From: Candidatus Omnitrophota bacterium
Lineage (GTDB): Bacteria > Omnitrophota > Gorgyraeia > Gorgyraeales > Gorgyraeaceae
Length of the DNA stretch: 45,622 nt
NCBI GenBank assembly: GCA_018819285.1
Contig: JAHJQM010000018.1
Coordinates: 1 to 45,622 of the forward strand
Direction of reading: 5' to 3'
Below, piece by piece: positions 1 through 8,100 of the stretch. The notes under the pieces were generated by a model that did no database searches, was not told the DNA's origin, and saw only the letters and a list, made by a program, of their open reading frames with translations. The translations under genes were made by a program, and so were the position numbers. Within the stretch, counting starts at the first letter, position 1. Each line of letters starts with the position of its first letter.

Positions 1-159
1 TATTTTTTCGCCCCCTATAAAAAAACAGGCTTTGCCTTACATATTCTTTTAATACTTTAAACCTAACTTCACCTATAATTAATAATTTCTTTAACTCTAA
101 ACCCTTAAAGAGGGGTATAGGATGTCCCTTCCCATTCCCGTTCCAGAATGAGAAAATGA

Positions 160-187
160 TTGACAAATAGTTTATTTGTGGTACACT
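160..187 (+). promoter_or_regulatory. sigma70-like promoter (TTGACA - 16 nt - TACACT) for the ORF1 leader
   Basis: TTGACA at 160-165 and TACACT at 182-187, followed directly by a structured leader. Confidence 0.6.
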
Positions 188-193
188 AAATAT

Positions 194-257
194 GTAAGCA
201 CAGAGTAGCGCTTACATAAGAGGAGCAACGAGGCGTTCTAGAGAACGCCTTTTTTTA
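194..257 (+). ncRNA. Structured leader: hairpin with AGAGTA loop, alternative hairpin with AACGAG loop, and intrinsic terminator (candidate ANTAR-type antitermination leader)
   Basis: GTAAGCAC-AGAGTA-GCGCTTAC (194-215); AGGAGC-AACGAG-GC(G)TTCT (221-239); GGCGTTC-TAGA-GAACGCC plus T-run (232-257). Confidence 0.6.
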
Positions 258-285
258 TTTTTGCGCCTTTTTTCAATGGATAATG

Positions 286-326
286 AGGTCCTTTTTTAGC
301 AAAGTAAAGCTAGAAAGGACCTTTTT
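286..326 (+). terminator. Second intrinsic terminator-like hairpin upstream of ORF1
   Basis: AGGTCCTTTTTTAGC / GCTAGAAAGGACCT arms followed by a T-run. Confidence 0.55.
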
Positions 327-348
327 CTTTTTAGGATGGTGATAAAAT

Positions 349-861
349 ATGGATTTTAGAATATTGCTGGAAAAGATAACACCTGGCCTTAAATATATAG
401 CACGGAAGCACTTGTTTTATAGTCTTTACAGCGAAGAAGACCTTTACCAGGAGATGTGCCTTTATTTATGGCAGCACTACGGAAATGGCCTCCCTATAGG
501 TATAAACGAAGGTTATGTGATTAAGGCATGCGAATTCCATATCAAGAATTTTTTGAGAAAAGGAAGGCCTAAGGTAAAATTCTCCAGTCTGGATGAACTT
601 ATAACCCCCGGAGGATTGACATTAGCCGATATCCTTGAAGACAAGAAAGAAGGTTTTAGCTCAAGAATGGAAAATAAGCTTACTGTTGATGAATTAAAAA
701 ATATAGGTTTAACTGACAGGGAAAAATCAGTGCTTTCTTATCTATTGAAAGGATATACAGTGCGCGAGATAGCAAAGGAAATGGATGTTTCGCATGTCAT
801 GGTCCTTAAGCACAAGAAGAATATAATAAAAAAATGGCATGAAAAAGGTTACCAAAAGTAG
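349..861 (+). CDS. RNA polymerase sigma-70-family/HTH-like regulator
   Basis: Region-2-like N-terminus (YSEEDLYQEMCLYLWQHY) and region-4/LuxR-like HTH at the C-terminus (LTDREKSVLSYLLKGYTVREIAKEMDVS). Confidence 0.6.
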   Translation: MDFRILLEKITPGLKYIARKHLFYSLYSEEDLYQEMCLYLWQHYGNGLPIGINEGYVIKACEFHIKNFLRKGRPKVKFSSLDELITPGGLTLADILEDKKEGFSSRMENKLTVDELKNIGLTDREKSVLSYLLKGYTVREIAKEMDVSHVMVLKHKKNIIKKWHEKGYQK

Positions 862-863
862 TT

Positions 864-950
864 TGTTTTTACTTAATATGGTTGTAAGTTAGGTAAAACA
901 CAAAGTCGTGTAAGTATACAAAGGCGTTCGTGGACAGCGAGCGCTTTTTT
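864..950 (+). ncRNA. Leader with ACAC-AAAGTC-GTGT hairpin and intrinsic terminator upstream of the OM protein-amtB-glnK operon
   Basis: Hexaloop hairpin 898-911; terminator arms GCGTTCG 924-930 / CGAGCGC 938-944 plus T-run; 5' block resembles the glnA leader. Confidence 0.5.
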
Positions 951-971
951 ATTTTTACAAAGGAGAGCGAT

Positions 972-1718
972 ATGCAAATTTTAAAAGCCATATTTTTACC
1001 TGTTATCTGCTACTTGCTACTTGTTTCCTGCTGTTACGCCACTGCTACTACTCATATCTGGTCGCCTTCCACAGATGTCCAACCTTATAAAAAATGGCAT
1101 GTTACCTCTGATTATTACGTGCCTACGGAAAGCAATTCAAGCGGTACGAGGCCCAACACGATAACTAACTTCGGGCTTACAGTTGGGGTGTTGCCATTTG
1201 AAAAACTTAACGCGGAAGTAGGCTTTGATCATAAATCAGGATATGGGGATTTGGATGATTACCCTTGGTATTTTAATACTAAGGTGGGTATTCCGGAAAA
1301 CGCATATGGTGATTTTTTTCCTGCAATAGCTGTGGGGATATATGATTTAGGTATAAAAGAAAATAAGACAGCTTCCAATGTAGTATACGCGAAAGCAGCG
1401 AAGACATTTTCAGCCGGAAATTTGTCTCTGGGCAGAGTTTCTCTGGGAGCGTTCAGAGGGGATGGGGATTTGCTTGTTCACGGTTCAAAGAAAGATAATG
1501 ATGGCCTACTATTCGCATGGGAAAGATCAATGACCGAGATTTCTGATAGACTCTGGTTATGCGTTGACTACCAGGGTACCAGGTCTTCTTATGGCGCGTG
1601 GAATGCGGGTTTTTCATGGAAATTTGCAGACAATGTTTCAGGCTTATTTGGATATGATTTTTATAATGACAAGGATTTAGCAGATACATATACAGTACAG
1701 TTAGATATTGATTTCTAA
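972..1718 (+). CDS. Outer-membrane beta-barrel-like secreted protein linked to amtB
   Basis: In-frame ATG at 972 with SD aaaggagag; signal peptide MQILKAIFLPVICYLLLVSCCYA; alternating beta-strand pattern and terminal F. Confidence 0.6.
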   Translation: MQILKAIFLPVICYLLLVSCCYATATTHIWSPSTDVQPYKKWHVTSDYYVPTESNSSGTRPNTITNFGLTVGVLPFEKLNAEVGFDHKSGYGDLDDYPWYFNTKVGIPENAYGDFFPAIAVGIYDLGIKENKTASNVVYAKAAKTFSAGNLSLGRVSLGAFRGDGDLLVHGSKKDNDGLLFAWERSMTEISDRLWLCVDYQGTRSSYGAWNAGFSWKFADNVSGLFGYDFYNDKDLADTYTVQLDIDF

Positions 1719-1733
1719 ATAGAGGGAGGCAAA

Positions 1734-2963
1734 GTGATTAATTCAGGCGATACAGCGTTTGTTCTAATTTCAGCTGCTTTGGTCATGCTTATGACTCCGG
1801 CATTGGCTTTTTTTTATGGAGGCATAGTGAGGCGCAAAAATGTACTTGGAATTCTCATGCAATGTATGGCGATATTGTGTTTAATCAGCATTCAATGGGC
1901 GCTTTTTGGCTATAGTCTTTCATTCGCCCCGGGCAATCCTATTTTGGGAAGCCTTAAATGGGTTGGGTTGAGCGGAGTAGGGTTTGAACCTTATGCTGAT
2001 TATGCGGGGACTATTCCTCATCAGGCATTCATGATATTTCAGGCAATGTTTGCGATTATCACACCTGCGCTTATTATAGGTGCGTTTGCAGAGAGGATGA
2101 AGTTTTCAGGTTTTATGGTTTTTATTCTTTTATGGGCAACTTTTGTTTATGATCCAGTGGCTCATTGGGTCTGGGGAATTGGAGGATGGCTCAGAAATTT
2201 AGGCGCATTGGATTTTGCTGGAGGCACAGTTGTTCATGTAAATGCAGGTATAGCAGCGCTTGTAACCGCGCTATTAATAGGTAAACGAAAAGGCCTGGAC
2301 AATAAACCAGCTCCTCCGCATAACCTGCCTTTTGTTGTATTAGGGGCGGGATTATTGTGGTTTGGATGGTTTGGGTTTAATTCAGGCAGTGCCTTGGCGG
2401 CAAATGGTCTTGCAGTAAACGCTTTTGTGGTTACGAATACAGCAGCTGCAGCTGCAGGTCTCAGCTGGGCAATCCTGGAATGGATGTTTAATGGAAAGCC
2501 TACTATATTCGGAACTGTGACAGGTGCAGTAGCAGGATTAGTTGCAATTACTCCTGCAGCAGGTTTTGTAAGCGTGGTCCCGGCTATAATCATAGGTTTA
2601 TTAGTTAGCGTATTTTGTTATATAGCAGTTGCATATATTAAACCAAAGCTTGGATATGACGATTCTCTAGATGCGTTTGGCGTTCACGGCATTGGAGGTA
2701 TCTGGGGAGCTTTGGCAACTGGCTTATTCGCTTCAAAGACAGTGAATCCGTCTGGCTCAGATGGATTATTTTTCGGTAACCCACATCAATTATATGTGCA
2801 GTTTATAGCGGTGACAGTTACTGTAGCGTATTCTGCGCTAGCCACCTTTATCATATACAAGGTTGTTGACGCAGTAGTAGGCATGCGTGTTTCTGAAAAA
2901 GAAGAGGCAGTGGGCCTTGATCTGAGCCAGCATCACGAAGGCGCGTATACAATGGTGGAGTAA
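1734..2963 (+). CDS. amtB: Ammonium transporter (GTG start)
   Basis: Amt motifs ([54 protein letters not shown]). Confidence 0.95.
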   Translation: MINSGDTAFVLISAALVMLMTPALAFFYGGIVRRKNVLGILMQCMAILCLISIQWALFGYSLSFAPGNPILGSLKWVGLSGVGFEPYADYAGTIPHQAFMIFQAMFAIITPALIIGAFAERMKFSGFMVFILLWATFVYDPVAHWVWGIGGWLRNLGALDFAGGTVVHVNAGIAALVTALLIGKRKGLDNKPAPPHNLPFVVLGAGLLWFGWFGFNSGSALAANGLAVNAFVVTNTAAAAAGLSWAILEWMFNGKPTIFGTVTGAVAGLVAITPAAGFVSVVPAIIIGLLVSVFCYIAVAYIKPKLGYDDSLDAFGVHGIGGIWGALATGLFASKTVNPSGSDGLFFGNPHQLYVQFIAVTVTVAYSALATFIIYKVVDAVVGMRVSEKEEAVGLDLSQHHEGAYTMVE

Positions 2964-2977
2964 AAAGGAGGCGTGAC

Positions 2978-3319
2978 ATGAAGCTTATTATAGCTATAAT
3001 TCAACCGAGTAAATTTGTGGATGTAAAAAACGAGCTTTACAAGGTAGAAGTCAATCTGATGACAGTCAGCGAGGTGTTAGGCCACGGAAGGCAAAAAGGT
3101 TTTAGCGAAGTCTACCGCGGAGTAAAAGAAATGGGCAATCTTTTAAAGAAGATACGGCTTGAAATCGCGGTCAATGAAAACTTTGTAGAGCCTACGATTA
3201 AAGCCATTGTTAAAGGCGCAAAAACAGGCGAAACAGGCGATGGCAAAATCTTTATCCTGGATTTACAGGAGTGTGTCAGGATCAGGACAGAGGAGCGCGG
3301 CGGAAACGCAATAGGGTAA
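2978..3319 (+). CDS. glnK: Nitrogen regulatory protein PII
   Basis: PII T-loop ([14 protein letters not shown]) and C-terminal signature ([26 protein letters not shown]), adjacent to amtB. Confidence 0.93.
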   Translation: MKLIIAIIQPSKFVDVKNELYKVEVNLMTVSEVLGHGRQKGFSEVYRGVKEMGNLLKKIRLEIAVNENFVEPTIKAIVKGAKTGETGDGKIFILDLQECVRIRTEERGGNAIG

Positions 3320-3349
3320 AAAATATTTTAAAAAGCAGGTTACCAAAAG

Positions 3350-3477
3350 GTCTTGTTTTTTACTTATATAGGTTGAAAAGGCTAGTAGTGTAACCAGGGA
3401 AGCACAAAGTTTGTGCAGCGGGCATATTAAAACAAGGGTGTTTTAAAGCCAGGATGGCTTAAAACGCCCTTTTTTAT
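3350..3477 (+). ncRNA. glnA leader: tandem hairpins (loops AAAGTTT and AAGGGT) with overlapping intrinsic terminator; candidate ANTAR-type antiterminator
   Basis: GCAC-AAAGTTT-GTGC 3402-3416; perfect 7-bp TTAAAAC-AAGGGT-GTTTTAA 3427-3446; terminator AGGGTGTTTTAAAGCC / GGCTTAAAACGCCCT + T-run 3435-3476. Confidence 0.7.
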
Positions 3478-3501
3478 TAAAAAATAAGGAGGAAGCGCAA
3501 G

Positions 3502-4833
3502 ATGGCAAAGAAAACAAAGCAGGACATTTTGAAATTAGTAAAGGAGTATGATGTAAAATTTATACGTTTATGGTTTACTGACATGCTGGGGCAGGTTAAG
3601 AGTTTTGCGATTACAGACAAAGAATTAGAAGGAGCCTTAGAAAACGGTATGGGTTTTGACGGTTCTTCCATTACCGGATATCAGGATATAGAGGAGTCTG
3701 ACATGATCGCAATGCCGGATCCAGATACATTTGCAATTCTTCCCTGGCGGCCGTCTGAAAAAGCTGTAGCTAGGATGATATGTAATGTATTGAATCCTGA
3801 TAGGACACAATATGAAGGCGATCCGCGTTATGTGCTAAAAAGAGCGCTTGAAAGAGCGCGTAAAATGGGTTTTGACCATTTTTATTTAGGGCCCGAGCTT
3901 GAATTTTTCTATTTCAAAACAGATACAGCTACAGAGATTCTGGATAAGGGAGGATATTTTGACCTTACGACGCTTGATGGAGCAAGCGACCTGAGAAGAG
4001 AGACTGTATTAGCTCTTGAGAAGATGGGTATAGATGTTGAATACTCCCATCATGAGGTAGCTCCATCGCAGCATGAGGTAGACATGCGGTATAAAGACGC
4101 TCTGGAGATGGCAGATAGCGTAATAACCTATAGAGTTGTTGTAAAGGAGATTGCCAGCAAGTTCGGCGTGTATGCTACTTTTATGCCAAAGCCTATTTTT
4201 GGACAAAACGGATCAGGCATGCATACGCATCAATCTTTATTTAAAGGAACTAAAAATGCATTCTTTGACGCAAAGAGCAAAGATTTCCTTTCAGATACAG
4301 CTTACAGTTATATAGCAGGCCTTTTAAAACATGCAAAGGAAATATGTTCTATATTCGCGCAGACTACAAATTCATACAAAAGATTGGTGCCAGGATATGA
4401 GGCGCCTGTATATGTGGCGTGGAGCCGCAGAAACAGAAGCGCGCTTATCAGAGTCCCGTATTATTATCCGGGCAAGGAGAATGCTACGCGGTGTGAATTT
4501 AGGGCATGTGATCCAGCATGTAATCCATATCTCACATTTGCAGCCATGCTTCAGGCAGGCCTGGAAGGCGTAGAAAAGAAATATAAAGCGCCTAAACCCA
4601 TGGATCAAAATTTATATCATTTAACTGATACTGAAAGAAAAGAAAAAGGTATAGATACTTTGCCAGATAGTCTGGGACATGCTCTATCAATAACAGAAAA
4701 CAGCGAACTTGTGAAAAAGACATTAGGCGACCATATCTTTTCAAGATTTATGGAGATAAAGAAAAAAGAATGGGATGACTACAGGATCCAGGTTCCGCAA
4801 TATGAGCTTGATAAATATCTTTCGGTTATGTAA
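3502..4833 (+). CDS. glnA: Glutamine synthetase type I
   Basis: GS signatures (GMGFDGSSITGYQDIEESDM, GSGMHTHQSLFK, CEFRACDPACNPYL). Confidence 0.97.
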   Translation: MAKKTKQDILKLVKEYDVKFIRLWFTDMLGQVKSFAITDKELEGALENGMGFDGSSITGYQDIEESDMIAMPDPDTFAILPWRPSEKAVARMICNVLNPDRTQYEGDPRYVLKRALERARKMGFDHFYLGPELEFFYFKTDTATEILDKGGYFDLTTLDGASDLRRETVLALEKMGIDVEYSHHEVAPSQHEVDMRYKDALEMADSVITYRVVVKEIASKFGVYATFMPKPIFGQNGSGMHTHQSLFKGTKNAFFDAKSKDFLSDTAYSYIAGLLKHAKEICSIFAQTTNSYKRLVPGYEAPVYVAWSRRNRSALIRVPYYYPGKENATRCEFRACDPACNPYLTFAAMLQAGLEGVEKKYKAPKPMDQNLYHLTDTERKEKGIDTLPDSLGHALSITENSELVKKTLGDHIFSRFMEIKKKEWDDYRIQVPQYELDKYLSVM

Positions 4834-4837
4834 CTAA

Positions 4838-4886
4838 TTAGATCAACCTGCTGGAAAGCGATTTCCAGCAGGGATCTAAAAATTTT
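4838..4886 (+). terminator. Intrinsic terminator after glnA
   Basis: agatcaaCCTGCTGGAAA-gcga-TTTCCAGCAGGgatct followed by aaaaatttttt. Confidence 0.75.
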
Positions 4887-4919
4887 TTAACAAGATGCAC
4901 AAAATTTAAGCATAAAAAG

Positions 4920-5174
4920 ATGGAAAATAATACTAAAAATAGCACTCATTTAGAAGCATTGTTTAATGAATTAGATGATATGTTTATAAATACCGAAATA
5001 GGCGCTGTGTATAAAATTGTGGTAGAAGCTGTTGAAAGGCCGCTTATTGAAAAAGTGCTGGAAAGGACTTTTGGCAATCAGATAAAGGCTGCCAAAATTT
5101 TAGGTATAAATCGCAACACCTTAAGATCAAAAATTCATAAGTTCGGCATCAAGCCGGAAAAATGGAAGATTTAA
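4920..5174 (+). CDS. Small Fis-type HTH DNA-binding protein
   Basis: NtrC/Fis C-terminal HTH (FGNQIKAAKILGINRNTLRSKIHKFGI); TAATG overlap with gltB. Confidence 0.8.
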   Translation: MENNTKNSTHLEALFNELDDMFINTEIGAVYKIVVEAVERPLIEKVLERTFGNQIKAAKILGINRNTLRSKIHKFGIKPEKWKI

Positions 5175-8100
5175 TGGCACACTCTTATTTTCCCAAGAAA
5201 CAAGGGCTTTACGATCCAGGATTTGAACACGATTCCTGCGGGGTGGGGTTTGTCTGTAATATTAAAGGTAAGAAGTCCAATGCTATTGTCAAGCAGGGCA
5301 TTGAGGTTTTACATCGGTTGTCGCACCGCGGGGCAGTTGGGTCAGACCCGAAAACCGGAGATGGCGCAGGTATCATGATCCAGATTCCGCATGAGTTTTT
5401 TAAAAAAGTTGCTACAGCAGAAAAAATTGATTTACCGGGCCAGGGATTATACGGGACAGGATTGATATTTTTGCCTCAGGACGCAAAAGAGAAAGAATTT
5501 TGCAAAGAAGTGTTTGAAAAGATTATAAATGGGCATGGCCAGATTCTACTAGGATGGCGCAGCGTCCCAATAGATGATTCTGATATCGGGAAAAGCGCTA
5601 AGAGCGCAGAACCTATTTTTGAACAGATTTTTATAGCGAGAGATAAAGGCATTAATGATGAATTGGCTTTTGAGAGAAAGCTATATGTTATCAGGAGAGA
5701 AGTAGAAAATATTATACGCGAGTCAGAATTAAATCAGAAGAGATATTTTTATATTACCAATCTTTCGTGCCGCACATTTTCTTATAAAGGTCTTTTGATG
5801 CCGGAACAGCTTGAAGGGTTTTTTAAGGATCTAAAAGATGAGAGTATAAAAAGCGCCTTATGCCTGGTGCATTCGCGTTACTCAACCAATACTTTTCCTA
5901 CATGGGATCTGGCGCAGCCTTTTAGGTTTTTGGCGCATAATGGAGAGATTAATACTATACGTGGAAATATAAATGGGGTGAGAGCGAGAGAGAGACTCTT
6001 GGCGAGCGAGTTATTTGGCACGGATATAGAGAAGTTAAAACCGATTATTGTTGAAGGAGGGAGCGATTCAGCCGCGATCGATAATGTTTTTGAACTCCTG
6101 GTGTTGTCAGGCAGGTCTCTTGAGCACGCAATGATGATGCTTATTCCAGCAGCCTGGGAACATAACAGTTTTATGAGCAAGGAACTCAAAGAATTTTACA
6201 AATATCATGCTTGTTTCATGGAGCCGTGGGATGGCCCAGCTGCAATAGCTTTTACGGACGGGAAGAATATAGGAGCAGTGTTGGATAGAAACGGCCTGAG
6301 GCCGGCCCGCTACATAATAACCAAAAACGATTTTGTGGTAATGGCATCTGAAGTCGGAGTTCTTGATATAGATCCTGGGGATATTAAGGTTTCAGGGAGG
6401 ATCGAGCCAGGCAAGATTCTTTTTATCAATACCGAATTAGGATGCATAGTAGATGACTCCAGGATAAAGGAAAGTGTATCCATGTGTTCTCCATATGCTG
6501 AATGGAATGACCAAAATCTGGTGGATTTAGATAAACTTGTTACTGGCGAAACCAATAATCAAAAATCAGAAGATATTATTTCTAATCTTAAGGCTTTTGG
6601 TTATTCGCGGGAAGATCTTAAACTAATCATAAAACCAATGGCAGAAGACGCTAAAGAACCAGTGGGTTCCATGGGCAATGATACGCCTCATGCGTTTCTT
6701 TCAAAGAAACCCCAGATGCTTTATAGCTATTTCAAGCAGTTATTTGCGCAGGTCACTAATCCAGCCATAGATCCTATAAGGGAAAAACTCGTAATGAGCC
6801 TTGAAAGCTTTATAGGACCTGAGAAAAATATATTAGAAGAGACCCCTGGGCATAGCCACAAGCTCAGGGTAAAAAATCCTATATTAACAGATGACGAATT
6901 GCAGAGCTTGCGTGATATCAGCATAAATAGTTTTAAGACAAAGACTGTGTATACTTTTTTTGACGCGGCAAGCGGCAAGCAGGGTTTTGCCAATGCGCTG
7001 GAAAGGATATGTTTTGAAGCAGAATATGCCATTGAAAAAGGATATTCCTTTATCATATTAAGCGACAGAGGCTCAGGCAGGGATAATGTAGCGCTTCCAG
7101 CTCTTCTGGCAACAAGCGCTATCCACCATTATCTTGTAAAAAAGACCATACGTTCGCAGGTTGCGTTAATAGTCGAAAGCGCAGAACCTAGAGAGGTGCA
7201 TCATATTGCGCTTCTTTTCGGTTATGGGGCTGATTGCGTGAATCCATATTTTGCCTATGAAATAGTAGCGCATTTGATAGCAGAAAAAGAAATCCGCATG
7301 GAATTAAAAAGCGCATTAAAAAATTACAACAAGGCTTTAACAGATGGTATTTTGAAAATACTATCAAAGATGGGAATATCAACGCTCAGAAGTTACCGCG
7401 GAGCCCAGATATTTGAAGCCCTTGGCCTGGATGATGAATTAATTGAAAAATATTTTACAGGTACTGTGTCTAGGATAGGAGGAGTGAGTCTTGAGGGAAT
7501 TACGGATGAAACTATCGAAAAGCACAATGCAGCTTATTGCCAAAGAGGTATAGAAGCGCCTTATTTAACAAGTGGCGGGATTTACCAGTGGAAAAAGGAT
7601 GGAGAATTTCACCTCTGGAATCCCGAGAGCATAGCTAGTTTACAGGATGCAGCGCGTAATAATGATTATGAAAAATATAAAGAATTTGCACAGCTAATCA
7701 ATGACCAGTCAGCAAATCCTGTGACTTTAAGAAGCCTGCTTAAGTTTAAAAAAGTAGAGCCTATCTCTATTGACAAGGTGGAGAGCGTTGAAAATATTAT
7801 GAAGCGTTTTGCCACAGGAGCCATGAGTTTTGGCTCTATTTCAAGGCCAGCGCATGAGACAATTGCTATTGCTATGAATAGAATCGGCGGTAAATCAAAT
7901 ACCGGAGAAGGCGGAGAAGACCCTAATAGATTTATAACGCTTCCAAACGGAGATTCAAGGAGGAGCGCTGTAAAGCAGGTTGCTTCCGGAAGATTCGGAG
8001 TTACTATAAATTATCTTGTTAATGCGGATGAGATACAGATAAAAATTAGCCAGGGGGCAAAGCCAGGTGAAGGGGGCCAGTTGCCGGGACATAAAGTCAG

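Noticed and set aside
349-861. ORF1 as the ANTAR regulator of the nitrogen leaders
   Set aside because: C-terminus looks like a sigma-4/LuxR HTH, not the three-helix ANTAR domain. The predicted ANTAR protein must be elsewhere if the hypothesis is right
930-971. Start of the outer-membrane protein at 930
   Set aside because: Would place coding sequence through the terminator hairpin. ATG 972 has an SD and yields a clean signal peptide
3350-3477. Glutamine riboswitch (glnA RNA motif) upstream of glnA
   Set aside because: No CGUUCA.../GGAAGUAGG hallmark. The GAAGTAGG string at 18336-18343 is in a terminator loop of an unrelated element and is likely chance
4331-4573. Plus-strand out-of-frame ORFs inside glnA, ABC-F and bioA (4331-4573, 21357-21572, 24238-24453, 31452-31763)
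   Set aside because: Fully nested in strong conserved CDSs with no domain signal
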